Source: an uncultured Christensenellaceae bacterium
GTDB lineage: Bacteria > Bacillota > Clostridia > Christensenellales > UBA3700
Direction: 5' to 3'
DNA: 64,000 bases
Assembly (NCBI GenBank): GCA_944381325.1
Contig: CALWKS010000001.1
Coordinates: 62,001 to 126,000, forward strand
Of this stretch, positions 17,056 through 25,316 are shown in pieces. The notes below the pieces were generated by a model. The model was not told the DNA's origin. It saw nothing but the letters and a program-made list of their open reading frames with translations, and ran no database searches. The position numbers and the translations under genes were made by a program. The number at the start of each line of letters is the position of its first letter. Positions within the stretch are counted from its first letter, which is position 1.

Positions 17056-18032
17056 TTATAGTTACAACCAGGATAAACGTTACCGACGTCGCGCCGGTGA
17101 TCAAGCTGTTCGGTCAGTTTGACGAAAATCTTTCTTATCTCAACCGCGTATTGAACGTGAAGATAAACACGATAGGCGGTGAGCTCAGCGTCTCGGGAGA
17201 AGAAAAGGACGTTCAGCGCGCCGTACGCGTTGTCAATTCTCTTCTTGAACAGGCTAAGAGAGAAGATCAGCTGGGCAAGGCGACGATAGACCTTGTTATC
17301 GAGGCTGTCGACAATGACAGCGAGCATAAGCTTGAAGACGTTACAAAGGCTGTGGCGCATACCGCAAAGGGCAAGCCTGTGCGCGCCAAGACGTACGGAC
17401 AAGCCGTTTATATCGAAGCCATTCAGAAAAACAGCGTGGTTTTCGGCATAGGACCTGCAGGTACGGGCAAGACCTACCTTGCGGTCGCCATGGCGGCGCT
17501 TGCATATAAAAACAAAGAGGTTGAAAAGATAATCCTTACCCGTCCTGCCGTGGAAGCGGGCGAAAAACTCGGCTTTCTTCCCGGAGATCTGGGGGCGAAG
17601 GTAGATCCTTATCTGAGGCCGCTTTACGACGCGCTTCAGGAGATGTTCGGCTTGGAGACCTTCAACCGCCTTATGGAAAAGGGCGCTATCGAGATAGCTC
17701 CGCTTGCCTATATGAGGGGCAGAACGCTTTCCAACGCGTTTATCATTCTCGACGAAGCGCAGAACGCAACGAGGGAGCAGATGAAAATGTTCCTGACGCG
17801 TATGGGCGAGGGCAGCAAGATAGTGGTTACGGGCGACGTTACGCAGATAGACCTGCCCAGAGATACGATGAGCGGTCTCACTCACGCATCGAAAATACTT
17901 GAAAACATTCCCAAAATAGCAATTATAAAGCTCACGTCAAAGGACGTTGTACGTCATCCGCTTGTGCAGGCGATCGTCGCCGCATACGAAAAGGCGGAAA
18001 AGCCGCGTGAGAATACAGAGGAGAATAAATAA
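17055..18032 (+). CDS. phoH: PhoH-like ATPase, apparently starting at AUU
   Basis: The roughly 325-residue protein has Walker A GPAGTGKT (about residue 136), GFLPGD, and Walker B FIILDEAQNAT followed by VVTGDVTQID, all standard for the PhoH family. It belongs to a conserved phoH-pgpH-ybeY set tied to RNA and rRNA processing. No ATG, GTG or TTG lies at a proper distance from the GGGAGG ribosome site (17045-17050). The ATT at 17055 overlaps the yqfD stop as TAATT, mimicking the TAATG overlaps used downstream. A TTG at 17040 is in frame but has no ribosome site. I favour ATT. Confidence 0.85.
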   Translation: MIVTTRINVTDVAPVIKLFGQFDENLSYLNRVLNVKINTIGGELSVSGEEKDVQRAVRVVNSLLEQAKREDQLGKATIDLVIEAVDNDSEHKLEDVTKAVAHTAKGKPVRAKTYGQAVYIEAIQKNSVVFGIGPAGTGKTYLAVAMAALAYKNKEVEKIILTRPAVEAGEKLGFLPGDLGAKVDPYLRPLYDALQEMFGLETFNRLMEKGAIEIAPLAYMRGRTLSNAFIILDEAQNATREQMKMFLTRMGEGSKIVVTGDVTQIDLPRDTMSGLTHASKILENIPKIAIIKLTSKDVVRHPLVQAIVAAYEKAEKPRENTEENK

Positions 18033-19477
18033 TGTCTCAGGAGAAAAAACAGGCGATAATCCGCAATGCTGCGATATTGTGCGTGCTGTTTGTCGTTACG
18101 GCGGTCACCGTCATATTCGGTATGATGCTGACTTTGAGACACTTCAACGTGTTTGCCGAATACGGTAAGATCATTGCGCTCACGATCGCGGTTTTCGTTT
18201 TATTCGCAGTATTTTACGTATATCTGAATTACAGCTCGAATTCGCGTTCGCTGGAGAGTATGAGCAATCTGAAACTCATATCGGTAGCATATACCGCTAT
18301 AGTTATTGGAATTCTGCTTTCTTGCGCTACTGGCGCTTATCTCAGCTGGTACGCGCTTCCGCTCGCGTTCGTCTCTCTTATCGTAGGCATATTGATACGC
18401 GTAAGAGTGGGTATCATGGCTACAGTTATAGCGGGTATGTCTGTTATGATAATTTCACCCGCGACAGAGCAGATACAGGACGCAAGCGCGGTCATGCCTA
18501 TCGTGCTGGGCTGTTTTATAGGTATGCTTTCGGGCTTCGTCATGGCATTTCTGATAAGAAAGAGATATTCGCGTTTCAAGCTTACGTGGGGAGCGCTCAT
18601 TGTCTCTCTCGCAATGATGCCTTTCAGCGCGCTTATGACGATACTTTACACGTTTGACGCCACCACCGTTCTTTACAATGCGATATTCACCGCTATGGGC
18701 AATATGCTTGCGGTTGCGGTAATAACTGCAAGTCTTCCGCTTTACGAGCGTATTTTCAACGTGTGGACAGACTTCAGACTTCAGGAACTCATCACCCTCC
18801 GTCAGCCTCTTCTCAGAAAACTCAACGAGGAAGCTCCCGGTACGTTCAGTCACTCTATGGCGGTGGCAAACCTTGCTGAAAGCTGCGCGGTCGCTATCGG
18901 CATAAATCCGTATATGGCGAGAGTCTGCGGCTATTTTCACGATATCGGCAAGATAAAAAATCCGCAGTTCTTTATTGAAAATCAGAAAGACGGTTACAAT
19001 CCGCACGACGAACTCATACCCGAGGTCAGCGTAAGCATGATCACGCGTCATACGACCGCGGGATACGAAATGCTCAGGGAAGTACATATGCCTGAGGAAA
19101 TCTGCAAGGCGGCTCTCGAGCATCACGGCGACAGCCCCGTAAGCTATTTCTATATGAAAGTCAAGAGCATTACCGAAGGCGACGTCGACAACAAGGAATT
19201 CTGCTACGAAGGTCCTTGCCCGACTACGAAATACAGCGCGATAATAATGATCTGCGATATATGCGAAGCTATGTTCAGAGCAAAGCCGCCCGAGGATATT
19301 CAGTCTCTCGAAAAGGCTGTCGACGGAGTGATAAAATCGCGCCTTACAGAAGGACAGCTTGACGATTGCGGTCTTACGATGCACGATCTTAAACTGATAA
19401 AACAGACGATTTGCCGCGCGATACCTGCGTCAATGCACAAGCGTATCGACTACGACAAGGCAAAGGAGAGAAGATAA
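18032..19477 (+). CDS. pgpH: HD-domain phosphohydrolase, PgpH/YqfF type, lacking the extracellular domain
   Basis: The 481-residue protein has one N-terminal membrane helix, seven more hydrophobic segments up to about residue 245, and a cytoplasmic HD domain with TFSHSMAVANLAE, YFHDIGKIKNPQFFIENQ and AALEHHGD. Full-length PgpH (about 700 residues), a cyclic-di-AMP phosphodiesterase, has a large 7TMR-HDED extracellular domain between helix 1 and the 7TM bundle. That domain is missing here, with no frameshift apparent. Start and stop both use TAATG overlaps with phoH and ybeY, so translation is coupled. Cyclic-di-AMP hydrolysis is inferred from the HD domain. Confidence 0.88.
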   Translation: MSQEKKQAIIRNAAILCVLFVVTAVTVIFGMMLTLRHFNVFAEYGKIIALTIAVFVLFAVFYVYLNYSSNSRSLESMSNLKLISVAYTAIVIGILLSCATGAYLSWYALPLAFVSLIVGILIRVRVGIMATVIAGMSVMIISPATEQIQDASAVMPIVLGCFIGMLSGFVMAFLIRKRYSRFKLTWGALIVSLAMMPFSALMTILYTFDATTVLYNAIFTAMGNMLAVAVITASLPLYERIFNVWTDFRLQELITLRQPLLRKLNEEAPGTFSHSMAVANLAESCAVAIGINPYMARVCGYFHDIGKIKNPQFFIENQKDGYNPHDELIPEVSVSMITRHTTAGYEMLREVHMPEEICKAALEHHGDSPVSYFYMKVKSITEGDVDNKEFCYEGPCPTTKYSAIIMICDICEAMFRAKPPEDIQSLEKAVDGVIKSRLTEGQLDDCGLTMHDLKLIKQTICRAIPASMHKRIDYDKAKERR

Positions 19478-19959
19478 TGATAAGCGTTTACGACGAGGAC
19501 AAGTTGCTTGACGGAGAAATCGACCCGGACGTTCTTGACGAGATATGGTGCGAGCTGCTTTCAGCACTAGGTCTTAAGGACGAATTCGAAGCGGAGATAA
19601 CCGTTGTAGGAAAGGATGAAATAAAGGCTCTCAACAAAGAGGCGAGAGGCGTTGACGCCGTTACCGACGTGCTCAGTTTTCCCGCTATGAACGTTACGCT
19701 TCCTTTCGACGGCAGCGCTCATATCGAAGATAAAGACCCCGAGACGGGCAATTACATACTGGGAGACATCGCCCTTTGCGCTGAAAGAGCGGTAGAGCAG
19801 GCAGAAGAGTTCGGACACTCGGTAAAACGCGAGGTCTGCTATTTGGTGCTTCACGGTCTTTGCCATCTGTTCGGTTTCGATCACGAGACAGAAGAAGACA
19901 AACGCAGAATGAGAAAGGTGGAAGAAGACGTTCTCTCAGGACTCGGAATAACGAGATAA
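19477..19959 (+). CDS. ybeY: Endoribonuclease YbeY, rRNA maturation factor
   Basis: The 160-residue protein has the zinc motif H-x3-H-x5-H (HGLCHLFGFDH) near the C-terminus and DVLSFPA earlier, both diagnostic for YbeY. It acts in 16S rRNA 3'-end processing and 70S quality control. The start ATG at 19477 overlaps the pgpH stop (TAATG) with AGGAGAG upstream; a longer open frame back to 19411 has no support. In many Firmicutes dgkA follows ybeY; here cdd comes next directly. Confidence 0.94.
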   Translation: MISVYDEDKLLDGEIDPDVLDEIWCELLSALGLKDEFEAEITVVGKDEIKALNKEARGVDAVTDVLSFPAMNVTLPFDGSAHIEDKDPETGNYILGDIALCAERAVEQAEEFGHSVKREVCYLVLHGLCHLFGFDHETEEDKRRMRKVEEDVLSGLGITR

Positions 19960-20005
19960 CGCAATAAAAGCAAGGTTAAAAGCTGAAAAGATCGAGGTAT
20001 AGAGT

Positions 20006-20392
20006 ATGGACGATAAGATAAAGACACTTCTGATAAACGAAGCGAAGAACGCGGCAAAAAGCGCGTATTGTCCTTATTCTGAATACGCCGTAGGCGTGGC
20101 GCTTATTTCTTCAGACGGAAGAGTTTTCAGCGGTTGCAATATAGAAAACGCGTCTTACTCTTTGACCATGTGCGCTGAAAGAGTCGCGCTTTTCAAAGCG
20201 GTAAGCGACGGCGTCAGAAAGATATCCGCGATATGCGTGTTTTCCGATTGCGGAAAGATGCCTTATCCTTGCGGGGCGTGCAGACAGGCGCTTGCCGAGT
20301 TTGCCGATGAGGGGGCGACGGTTATCGTCTCGGACGGGGAACATACCGTAGAAACCACGCTTGAAGAGCTTATCCCCTACACTTTCGGATAA
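20006..20392 (+). CDS. cdd: Cytidine deaminase
   Basis: The 128-residue protein has CAERVALFKA (zinc Cys and catalytic Glu) and PCGACRQ (two zinc Cys), the marks of homotetrameric cytidine deaminase, plus the nucleoside-binding CNIENASYSLT. It deaminates cytidine and deoxycytidine in pyrimidine salvage. It lies between ybeY and era, a common Firmicute order, with CGAGGT before the ATG. Length is normal for the small form. Confidence 0.95.
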   Translation: MDDKIKTLLINEAKNAAKSAYCPYSEYAVGVALISSDGRVFSGCNIENASYSLTMCAERVALFKAVSDGVRKISAICVFSDCGKMPYPCGACRQALAEFADEGATVIVSDGEHTVETTLEELIPYTFG

Positions 20393-20468
20393 TTTAAGAA
20401 TACAAACACGGGCGCGCTAAAACGCGTCAATATAACGGAAGATCGCCGCATGAGCGGCAGAGGTATTT

Positions 20469-21371
20469 ATGAGATCAGGATTTATTACGATTGCCGGAAA
20501 GCCGAATGCAGGCAAATCCACGCTTACCAACGCGCTTGTAGGCGAAAAAGTCAGTATTGTTTCCAAAAAGCCGCAGACCACGCGCAACAGAGTTATAGGA
20601 ATAGTAAACGGAGAGAAGGACGGCAAGAAGTTTCAGGCAGTGCTTGTAGACACCCCGGGTATCCACAAGCCGCGCAATATGCTGTCTGAGTTTATGATGA
20701 AAAGCGTAGACGTTGCTCTCGAGGGCGTAGACGCCGTTGTCTATATGCTTGCCTGCGATAAGAAACCCGACGAGCACGACGACGCATATATTCAGCGTTT
20801 TGCCAAGAGCAAGACGCCTTTTATCCTTGTCATAAACAAATGCGACGAGGTGGAAGAAAAGTCGATTATCGAACGCATCGAAAGATATAAGGACGTTGAA
20901 GGCATTCACGCCATAATCCCCGTGTCAGCGCTCAAAGGCAAGAACGTGGATATGCTGGCGGACGAGATATTCAAGGTGCTTCCCGAAGGCGAACAGTTCT
21001 ATTCAGAAGATATGTATACGGACAGGAGCCTGAGATTCCTTTGTTCAGAGATTGTAAGGGAAAAAGCGCTCAGACTTTTAGGAGACGAAGTGCCTTACGG
21101 CATAGGCGTTGCGATAAACAAGTTTGAAGAAAGAGAAGACGGAGTCGTTGAAATTGACTGCGACGTTATCTGTGAAAAGCAGGCGCACAAGGCGATGGTC
21201 ATCGGCAAGGGCGGTGAGATGATAAAGAAAATATCCACCTCGGCAAGACTGGATATGGAAAAACTTCTCGACGCAAAAGTATTCCTCACTCTTTACGTCC
21301 GCGTCAAACCTGACTGGAGAGACAGCAGGGCTGTGATGGGAGAACTGGGGTACGATAAAAAGAATTTGTAA
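20469..21371 (+). CDS. era: GTPase Era
   Basis: The 300-residue protein has an N-terminal GTPase domain (GKPNAGKST, DTPGIHKP, NKCD) and a C-terminal KH domain (VIGKGGEMIKKI) ending in VRVKPDWRD. Era binds the 3' end of 16S rRNA and guides 30S assembly, in the same process as ybeY upstream. The GCAGAGGT ribosome site selects the ATG at 20469. Length matches the family. Confidence 0.97.
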   Translation: MRSGFITIAGKPNAGKSTLTNALVGEKVSIVSKKPQTTRNRVIGIVNGEKDGKKFQAVLVDTPGIHKPRNMLSEFMMKSVDVALEGVDAVVYMLACDKKPDEHDDAYIQRFAKSKTPFILVINKCDEVEEKSIIERIERYKDVEGIHAIIPVSALKGKNVDMLADEIFKVLPEGEQFYSEDMYTDRSLRFLCSEIVREKALRLLGDEVPYGIGVAINKFEEREDGVVEIDCDVICEKQAHKAMVIGKGGEMIKKISTSARLDMEKLLDAKVFLTLYVRVKPDWRDSRAVMGELGYDKKNL

Positions 21372-21432
21372 AAATTTATTATCGGGCGTATATAATTCTC
21401 AGCCTTACACATAACAGTATCGGAAGGTGAAC

Positions 21433-21534
21433 ATGCAAGATTTAAAGAAGACCTTGAAAAAACTTTTCGAAACTACGGGCGAGGTGAGTTATTATATGAT
21501 GCTCAAAGCGCTCGACAGAAAAGAAGAAAAATAA
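21433..21534 (+). CDS. YqzL-like peptide (33 residues)
   Basis: Between era and recO a short gene encodes MQDLKKTLKKLFETTGEV followed by SYYMMLKALDRKEEK. The pattern W/L-x-x-F-x-x-T-G-x-[IV]-x-x-Y-x-[LM]-x-K is that of YqzL, a short peptide found at this same position in Bacillus and Clostridia. Its function is unknown. GGAAGGTG lies just before the ATG. Position plus pattern make it a real gene despite its length. Confidence 0.75.
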   Translation: MQDLKKTLKKLFETTGEVSYYMMLKALDRKEEK

Positions 21535-21602
21535 CCGGCAAAGTTTGCGTTATTTTGCGCTTTGCGCAATCGATACGGGATAAACCGGGTAGAGGTACTG
21601 CT

Positions 21603-22139
21603 TTGGATATTGTGAGCTTGGACGGTCTTTGCATCAGGACGACCGATTACAAAGACAACGACAAACTTATCACCTTATATTGTGCGGAGAAGGGTAAGAT
21701 AACCGCGACGGCAAAAGGCGTAAAAAGCGCCAAAGCCAAGCTGAAATTTTGCGCTTCTCCTTTTTGCTTCGGCAAATACCAGCTCGCAGCGAAAAACGGC
21801 AGATATACAGTGGCAGGCTGTGACGTTTACGACGGCTTTTTCTCTCTTACCGCGGATATTGAAAGTTATTATTGTGGCGGTTGCGTGCTTGAAGTGCTGG
21901 ACAAAACGACTGCTGACGGAGATTTTATCGGCGCGCTTTTCACATCTGCGCTGAGAACGCTTAAGGACCTCTGTTACGGAGAAGGGGACTCAAGAGAAAT
22001 ACTGCGCGGATTTCTTAAAGAAGCGGTAAGTGCTCTCGGCTTCGGAGAAAGAGATATGTCTCTTGCCGAATTTTCGAGATATTTTTATTCCTCTTTGGGA
22101 GTGAAACTCAATTCGCTTTCAGAGCTATTAAGACTCTGA
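21603..22139 (+). CDS. recO: DNA repair protein RecO, short form without zinc module
   Basis: The 178-residue protein starts with the RecO OB-fold (SLDGLCIRTTDYKDNDKLITLY, KGKITATAKGVKSAK) and ends with a RecO-like helix (YFYSSLGVKLNSLSEL). RecO helps load RecA onto SSB-coated DNA and anneals strands. Typical bacterial RecO has 230-260 residues with a C-x2-C...C-x2-C zinc module in the middle; no such Cys pairs are present here. AGAGGT and a 6-nt gap point to the TTG at 21603 as start. The position after era and the YqzL peptide supports the call. Confidence 0.82.
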   Translation: MDIVSLDGLCIRTTDYKDNDKLITLYCAEKGKITATAKGVKSAKAKLKFCASPFCFGKYQLAAKNGRYTVAGCDVYDGFFSLTADIESYYCGGCVLEVLDKTTADGDFIGALFTSALRTLKDLCYGEGDSREILRGFLKEAVSALGFGERDMSLAEFSRYFYSSLGVKLNSLSELLRL

Positions 22140-22265
22140 AGAGTTTAAGGCATATAAAATGCGTTGAATTGTACGTTTTTAAGGTAAAATCCTTATCATA
22201 AAATCTTTTTGTACAAATATATGCGTGTTAAATTATTAGCATAGTATATTTTTAATGTCATTCAC

Positions 22266-22294
22266 TTGAAAAAATTTCCTCTATATTGTATCAT
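22266..22294 (+). promoter_or_regulatory. Promoter for ppdK
   Basis: TTGAAA at 22266-22271 and TATCAT at 22289-22294 are 17 nt apart. The leader begins with a palindrome, GTTGTAATTTACAAC, just before the AGGAGG. Confidence 0.6.
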
Positions 22295-22324
22295 AGTGTT
22301 GTAATTTACAACAGGAGGTTTGAT

Positions 22325-24994
22325 ATGACAAAATATGTCTATTTGTTCAAAGAAGCCGATGGCGATAATAAGGCGCTTTTCGGTGGAAAAGGTGCAAATC
22401 TGGCTAAGATGACGAGTTGGGGCATGCCCGTTCCGGAAGGCTTCACCATCACTACCGAGGCTTGCACTAAATATTATGAGGACGGAGAAAAGATCTCTGA
22501 CGACATCATCGATCAGATTTTCGACGCTCTCGCTAAAGTTGAGAAAGAAGCAGGCAAGAAGTTCGGCGATGAGGAAAACCCGTTCCTCGTATCCGTACGT
22601 TCAGGCGCAAGAGCTTCTATGCCCGGTATGATGGATACCATTCTCAACCTCGGTCTCAACGACGTTTCCGTAAAGGGACTTGCAAGAAAGACCGGCAATC
22701 CGCGTTTCGCTTACGACTGCTACCGCAGATTTATACAGATGTTCTCAGACGTCGTTATGGGTTCTCCCAAGAGCTCTTTTGAAAAGATCATCGACGAGCT
22801 CAAGCACGAGAAGGGCGTAACTCAGGACACTGAGCTTACCGCAGAAGATCTGCAGGAACTCATCGCTAAATTCAAGAGATTCTACAAAGAGGATCAGGGA
22901 GACGATTTCCCGCAGGATCCCAAAGTTCAGCTTGTCGAAGCTGTCAAGGCAGTTTTCCGCAGCTGGAACAACCCCCGCGCTATCGTTTACCGTCGTATGA
23001 ACGACATCCCCGGCAGCTGGGGCACGGCTGTTAACGTTCAGTCAATGGTATTCGGCAATATGGGCGATACCTCCGGTACCGGCGTTGCGTTCACCCGCGA
23101 TCCTTCCACCGGTGAAAAGAAACTGTACGGCGAATATCTTATGAACGCTCAGGGCGAAGACGTCGTTGCAGGTATCCGCACCCCGATGAAGATTGACCAG
23201 CTCAAAGAGACCAACAAAAAGGTTTACGACCAGTTCGTTGCTATCGCAAACCGTCTCGAGCAGGAAAACAAAGATATGCAGGATATGGAGTTCACCATTG
23301 AACAGGGCAAGCTCTATATGCTCCAGACGAGAAACGGCAAGAGAACGGCAAGAGCCGCTATCAAGATCGCTTGCGACCTTGTTGACGAAGGTATGATCAC
23401 AAAGCAGGAAGCTCTTCTCAAGATCGAGCCCAAGCAGCTTGACGCGCTCCTGCATCCCACTTTCGATCCCGCTACTCTTAAGAAAGTAAAAGAGATTTCA
23501 AACGGTCTTCCTGCATCCCCCGGCGCGGCTTGCGGTAAAATCGCTTTCAGCGCTGAAGAAGCTGTTGAAAGAGTTAAGAACGGCGAAAAGGTCGTACTCG
23601 TAAGACTCGAAACATCTCCTGAAGATATCGAAGGTATGTACGCTGCAGAAGGCGTTCTCACCGCAAGAGGCGGTATGACTTCTCACGCTGCAGTCGTTGC
23701 AAGAGGTATGGGTGCGTGCTGCGTTGCAGGTTGCCCCGACCTTAAGATAGACGAGGAGAAGAAGATCCTTTACATCAACGGCAAGAAGTTCACGACTGAG
23801 GATTACCTCTCACTCGACGGCTCTACCGGTAAGATTTATGCAGAAAAACTGCCGACTCAGCAGGCAAGCGTTACCGGCGACTTTGCAAAGATCATGGATT
23901 GGGCAGACCTCAACCGCGCTCTGCAGGTACGCACCAACGCTGATACTCCGCACGACGCAGAAGTTGCTGTAGGCTTCGGCGCAGAGGGTATCGGTCTTTG
24001 CCGTACTGAGCACATGTTCTTTGCTGAAGACAGAATCCTCGCAGTCAGAGAGATGATCGTTTCAAAGACTGAGACCGAGCGCAGAAGAGCTCTCGACAAA
24101 CTCCTGCCCATGCAGAGAGGAGACTTCGAAGGTCTTTACAAGGCTCTCAAGGGCAGACCGGTTACTATCCGTTTCCTGGATCCGCCGCTCCACGAGTTCG
24201 TACCCCACAAGGACGAAGAAATCAGAGACCTTGCCAAGACGATGGGTCTTACCTTCGAAGAACTCAAGCAGACCGTTGAAAACCTCCACGAGTTCAACCC
24301 GATGATGGGTCACAGAGGTTGCCGTCTCAGCGTTACTTATCCTGAAATCGCAGAGATGCAGACCAGAGCGGTTATCGAAGCTGCTATCAATGTAAGCAAG
24401 AGCGAAGGCTTCAGCGTTGTTCCTGAGATCATGATCCCGCTCGTAGGCGACGTAAAAGAGCTCAAGTACGTCAAAGACGTAGTCGTAGCTACCGCTGAAA
24501 AGGTTCTTAAAGAAAACAACACCGCTATGGAATACCATATCGGTACGATGATCGAAATCCCCAGAGCGGCTCTTACCGCTGACGAAATCGCAAAAGAAGC
24601 TGAGTTCTTCTCATTCGGTACCAACGACCTTACTCAGATGACTTACGGCTTCTCACGTGACGACGCAGGCAAGTTCCTGAACGAGTATTACGCAAAGAAG
24701 ATCTTTGAATCAGATCCGTTTGCTAAGCTCGACCAGGTAGGCGTAGGCAGACTTATGCAGCTCGCTATCGCAGGCGGCAAGAAGACCAGACCCAATATCA
24801 AGCTGGGTATCTGCGGCGAACACGGCGGCGATCCGTCCACTATCGAGTTCTGCCACAACATCGGTCTCACTTACGTATCCTGCTCACCGTTCCGCGTGCC
24901 CATCGCAAGACTTGCGGCTGCTCAGGCTAATATCCTGAACCCCAGAGTCAAGAAGACCAACGCAGACGGCACCAGATACGTCGAGGAAAACTGA
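22325..24994 (+). CDS. ppdK: Pyruvate, phosphate dikinase
   Basis: The 889-residue protein has the three PPDK parts in order: the ATP-grasp nucleotide domain (GGKGANLAKM, SVRSGARASMPGMMDT), the swivelling phosphohistidine domain (GGMTSHAAVVARGMG, His near 456) and the C-terminal PEP/pyruvate TIM barrel (GICGEHGGDPST with the catalytic Cys). It interconverts pyruvate, ATP and phosphate with PEP, AMP and pyrophosphate, serving glycolysis or gluconeogenesis in anaerobes. AGGAGG precedes the ATG at 22325. Codon choice resembles dnaK, which suggests high expression. No PPDK regulatory kinase gene is nearby. Confidence 0.97.
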   Translation: MTKYVYLFKEADGDNKALFGGKGANLAKMTSWGMPVPEGFTITTEACTKYYEDGEKISDDIIDQIFDALAKVEKEAGKKFGDEENPFLVSVRSGARASMPGMMDTILNLGLNDVSVKGLARKTGNPRFAYDCYRRFIQMFSDVVMGSPKSSFEKIIDELKHEKGVTQDTELTAEDLQELIAKFKRFYKEDQGDDFPQDPKVQLVEAVKAVFRSWNNPRAIVYRRMNDIPGSWGTAVNVQSMVFGNMGDTSGTGVAFTRDPSTGEKKLYGEYLMNAQGEDVVAGIRTPMKIDQLKETNKKVYDQFVAIANRLEQENKDMQDMEFTIEQGKLYMLQTRNGKRTARAAIKIACDLVDEGMITKQEALLKIEPKQLDALLHPTFDPATLKKVKEISNGLPASPGAACGKIAFSAEEAVERVKNGEKVVLVRLETSPEDIEGMYAAEGVLTARGGMTSHAAVVARGMGACCVAGCPDLKIDEEKKILYINGKKFTTEDYLSLDGSTGKIYAEKLPTQQASVTGDFAKIMDWADLNRALQVRTNADTPHDAEVAVGFGAEGIGLCRTEHMFFAEDRILAVREMIVSKTETERRRALDKLLPMQRGDFEGLYKALKGRPVTIRFLDPPLHEFVPHKDEEIRDLAKTMGLTFEELKQTVENLHEFNPMMGHRGCRLSVTYPEIAEMQTRAVIEAAINVSKSEGFSVVPEIMIPLVGDVKELKYVKDVVVATAEKVLKENNTAMEYHIGTMIEIPRAALTADEIAKEAEFFSFGTNDLTQMTYGFSRDDAGKFLNEYYAKKIFESDPFAKLDQVGVGRLMQLAIAGGKKTRPNIKLGICGEHGGDPSTIEFCHNIGLTYVSCSPFRVPIARLAAAQANILNPRVKKTNADGTRYVEEN

Positions 24995-25019
24995 TTAAGG
25001 CAAATCCTTAAATAATTAT

Positions 25020-25049
25020 GCCGCTATCCGTAAGGGTAGCGGCTTTTTT
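25020..25049 (+). terminator. Terminator after ppdK
   Basis: GCCGCTA and TAGCGGC form a 7-bp stem, followed by a T-tract. Confidence 0.85.
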
Positions 25050-25258
25050 ATAATCAAATAATAATATGTTAATATACATTTTTAAAGAGCATATCGGCGC
25101 TTCGTTATAGGCTGTAACATAATTAAAAAATTTCTAAAGCGAAGAATAATCAGATTTTTAAATGTTTCGATATTTATTAAAAATAGAGAAATATTCGTTC
25201 TTTTTGCAAAAAATATCTGTGTGTAAAAATATAATGTACAATTTGTAAATTATCTTGT

Positions 25259-25310
25259 TTGCAAAAATATGAACAAATGTTTGTATTTTTGCAATCATAT
25301 ATAGTATAAT
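25259..25310 (+). promoter_or_regulatory. LexA-type operator and promoter of the Y-family polymerase gene
   Basis: GAAC-AAAT-GTTT at 25271-25282 fits the core of the Bacillus LexA/DinR box (GAAC-RNRY-GTTY). It is centred in a larger inverted repeat with 11-nt arms, TTGCAAAAATA and TATTTTTGCAA (25259-25294). The -35 TTGTAT (25281-25286) overlaps the box; TATAAT is at 25305-25310 with 18-nt spacing. The ATG follows 6 nt later, so the message is probably leaderless. Confidence 0.65.
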
Positions 25311-25316
25311 ACAGAT

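Larger units (their letters stand above)
24995..25316. other. AT-rich non-coding gap upstream of the Y-family polymerase gene
   Basis: It holds the ppdK terminator (25020-25049) and the operator/promoter at 25259-25310. The rest is AT-rich with no gene seen. Confidence 0.5.
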
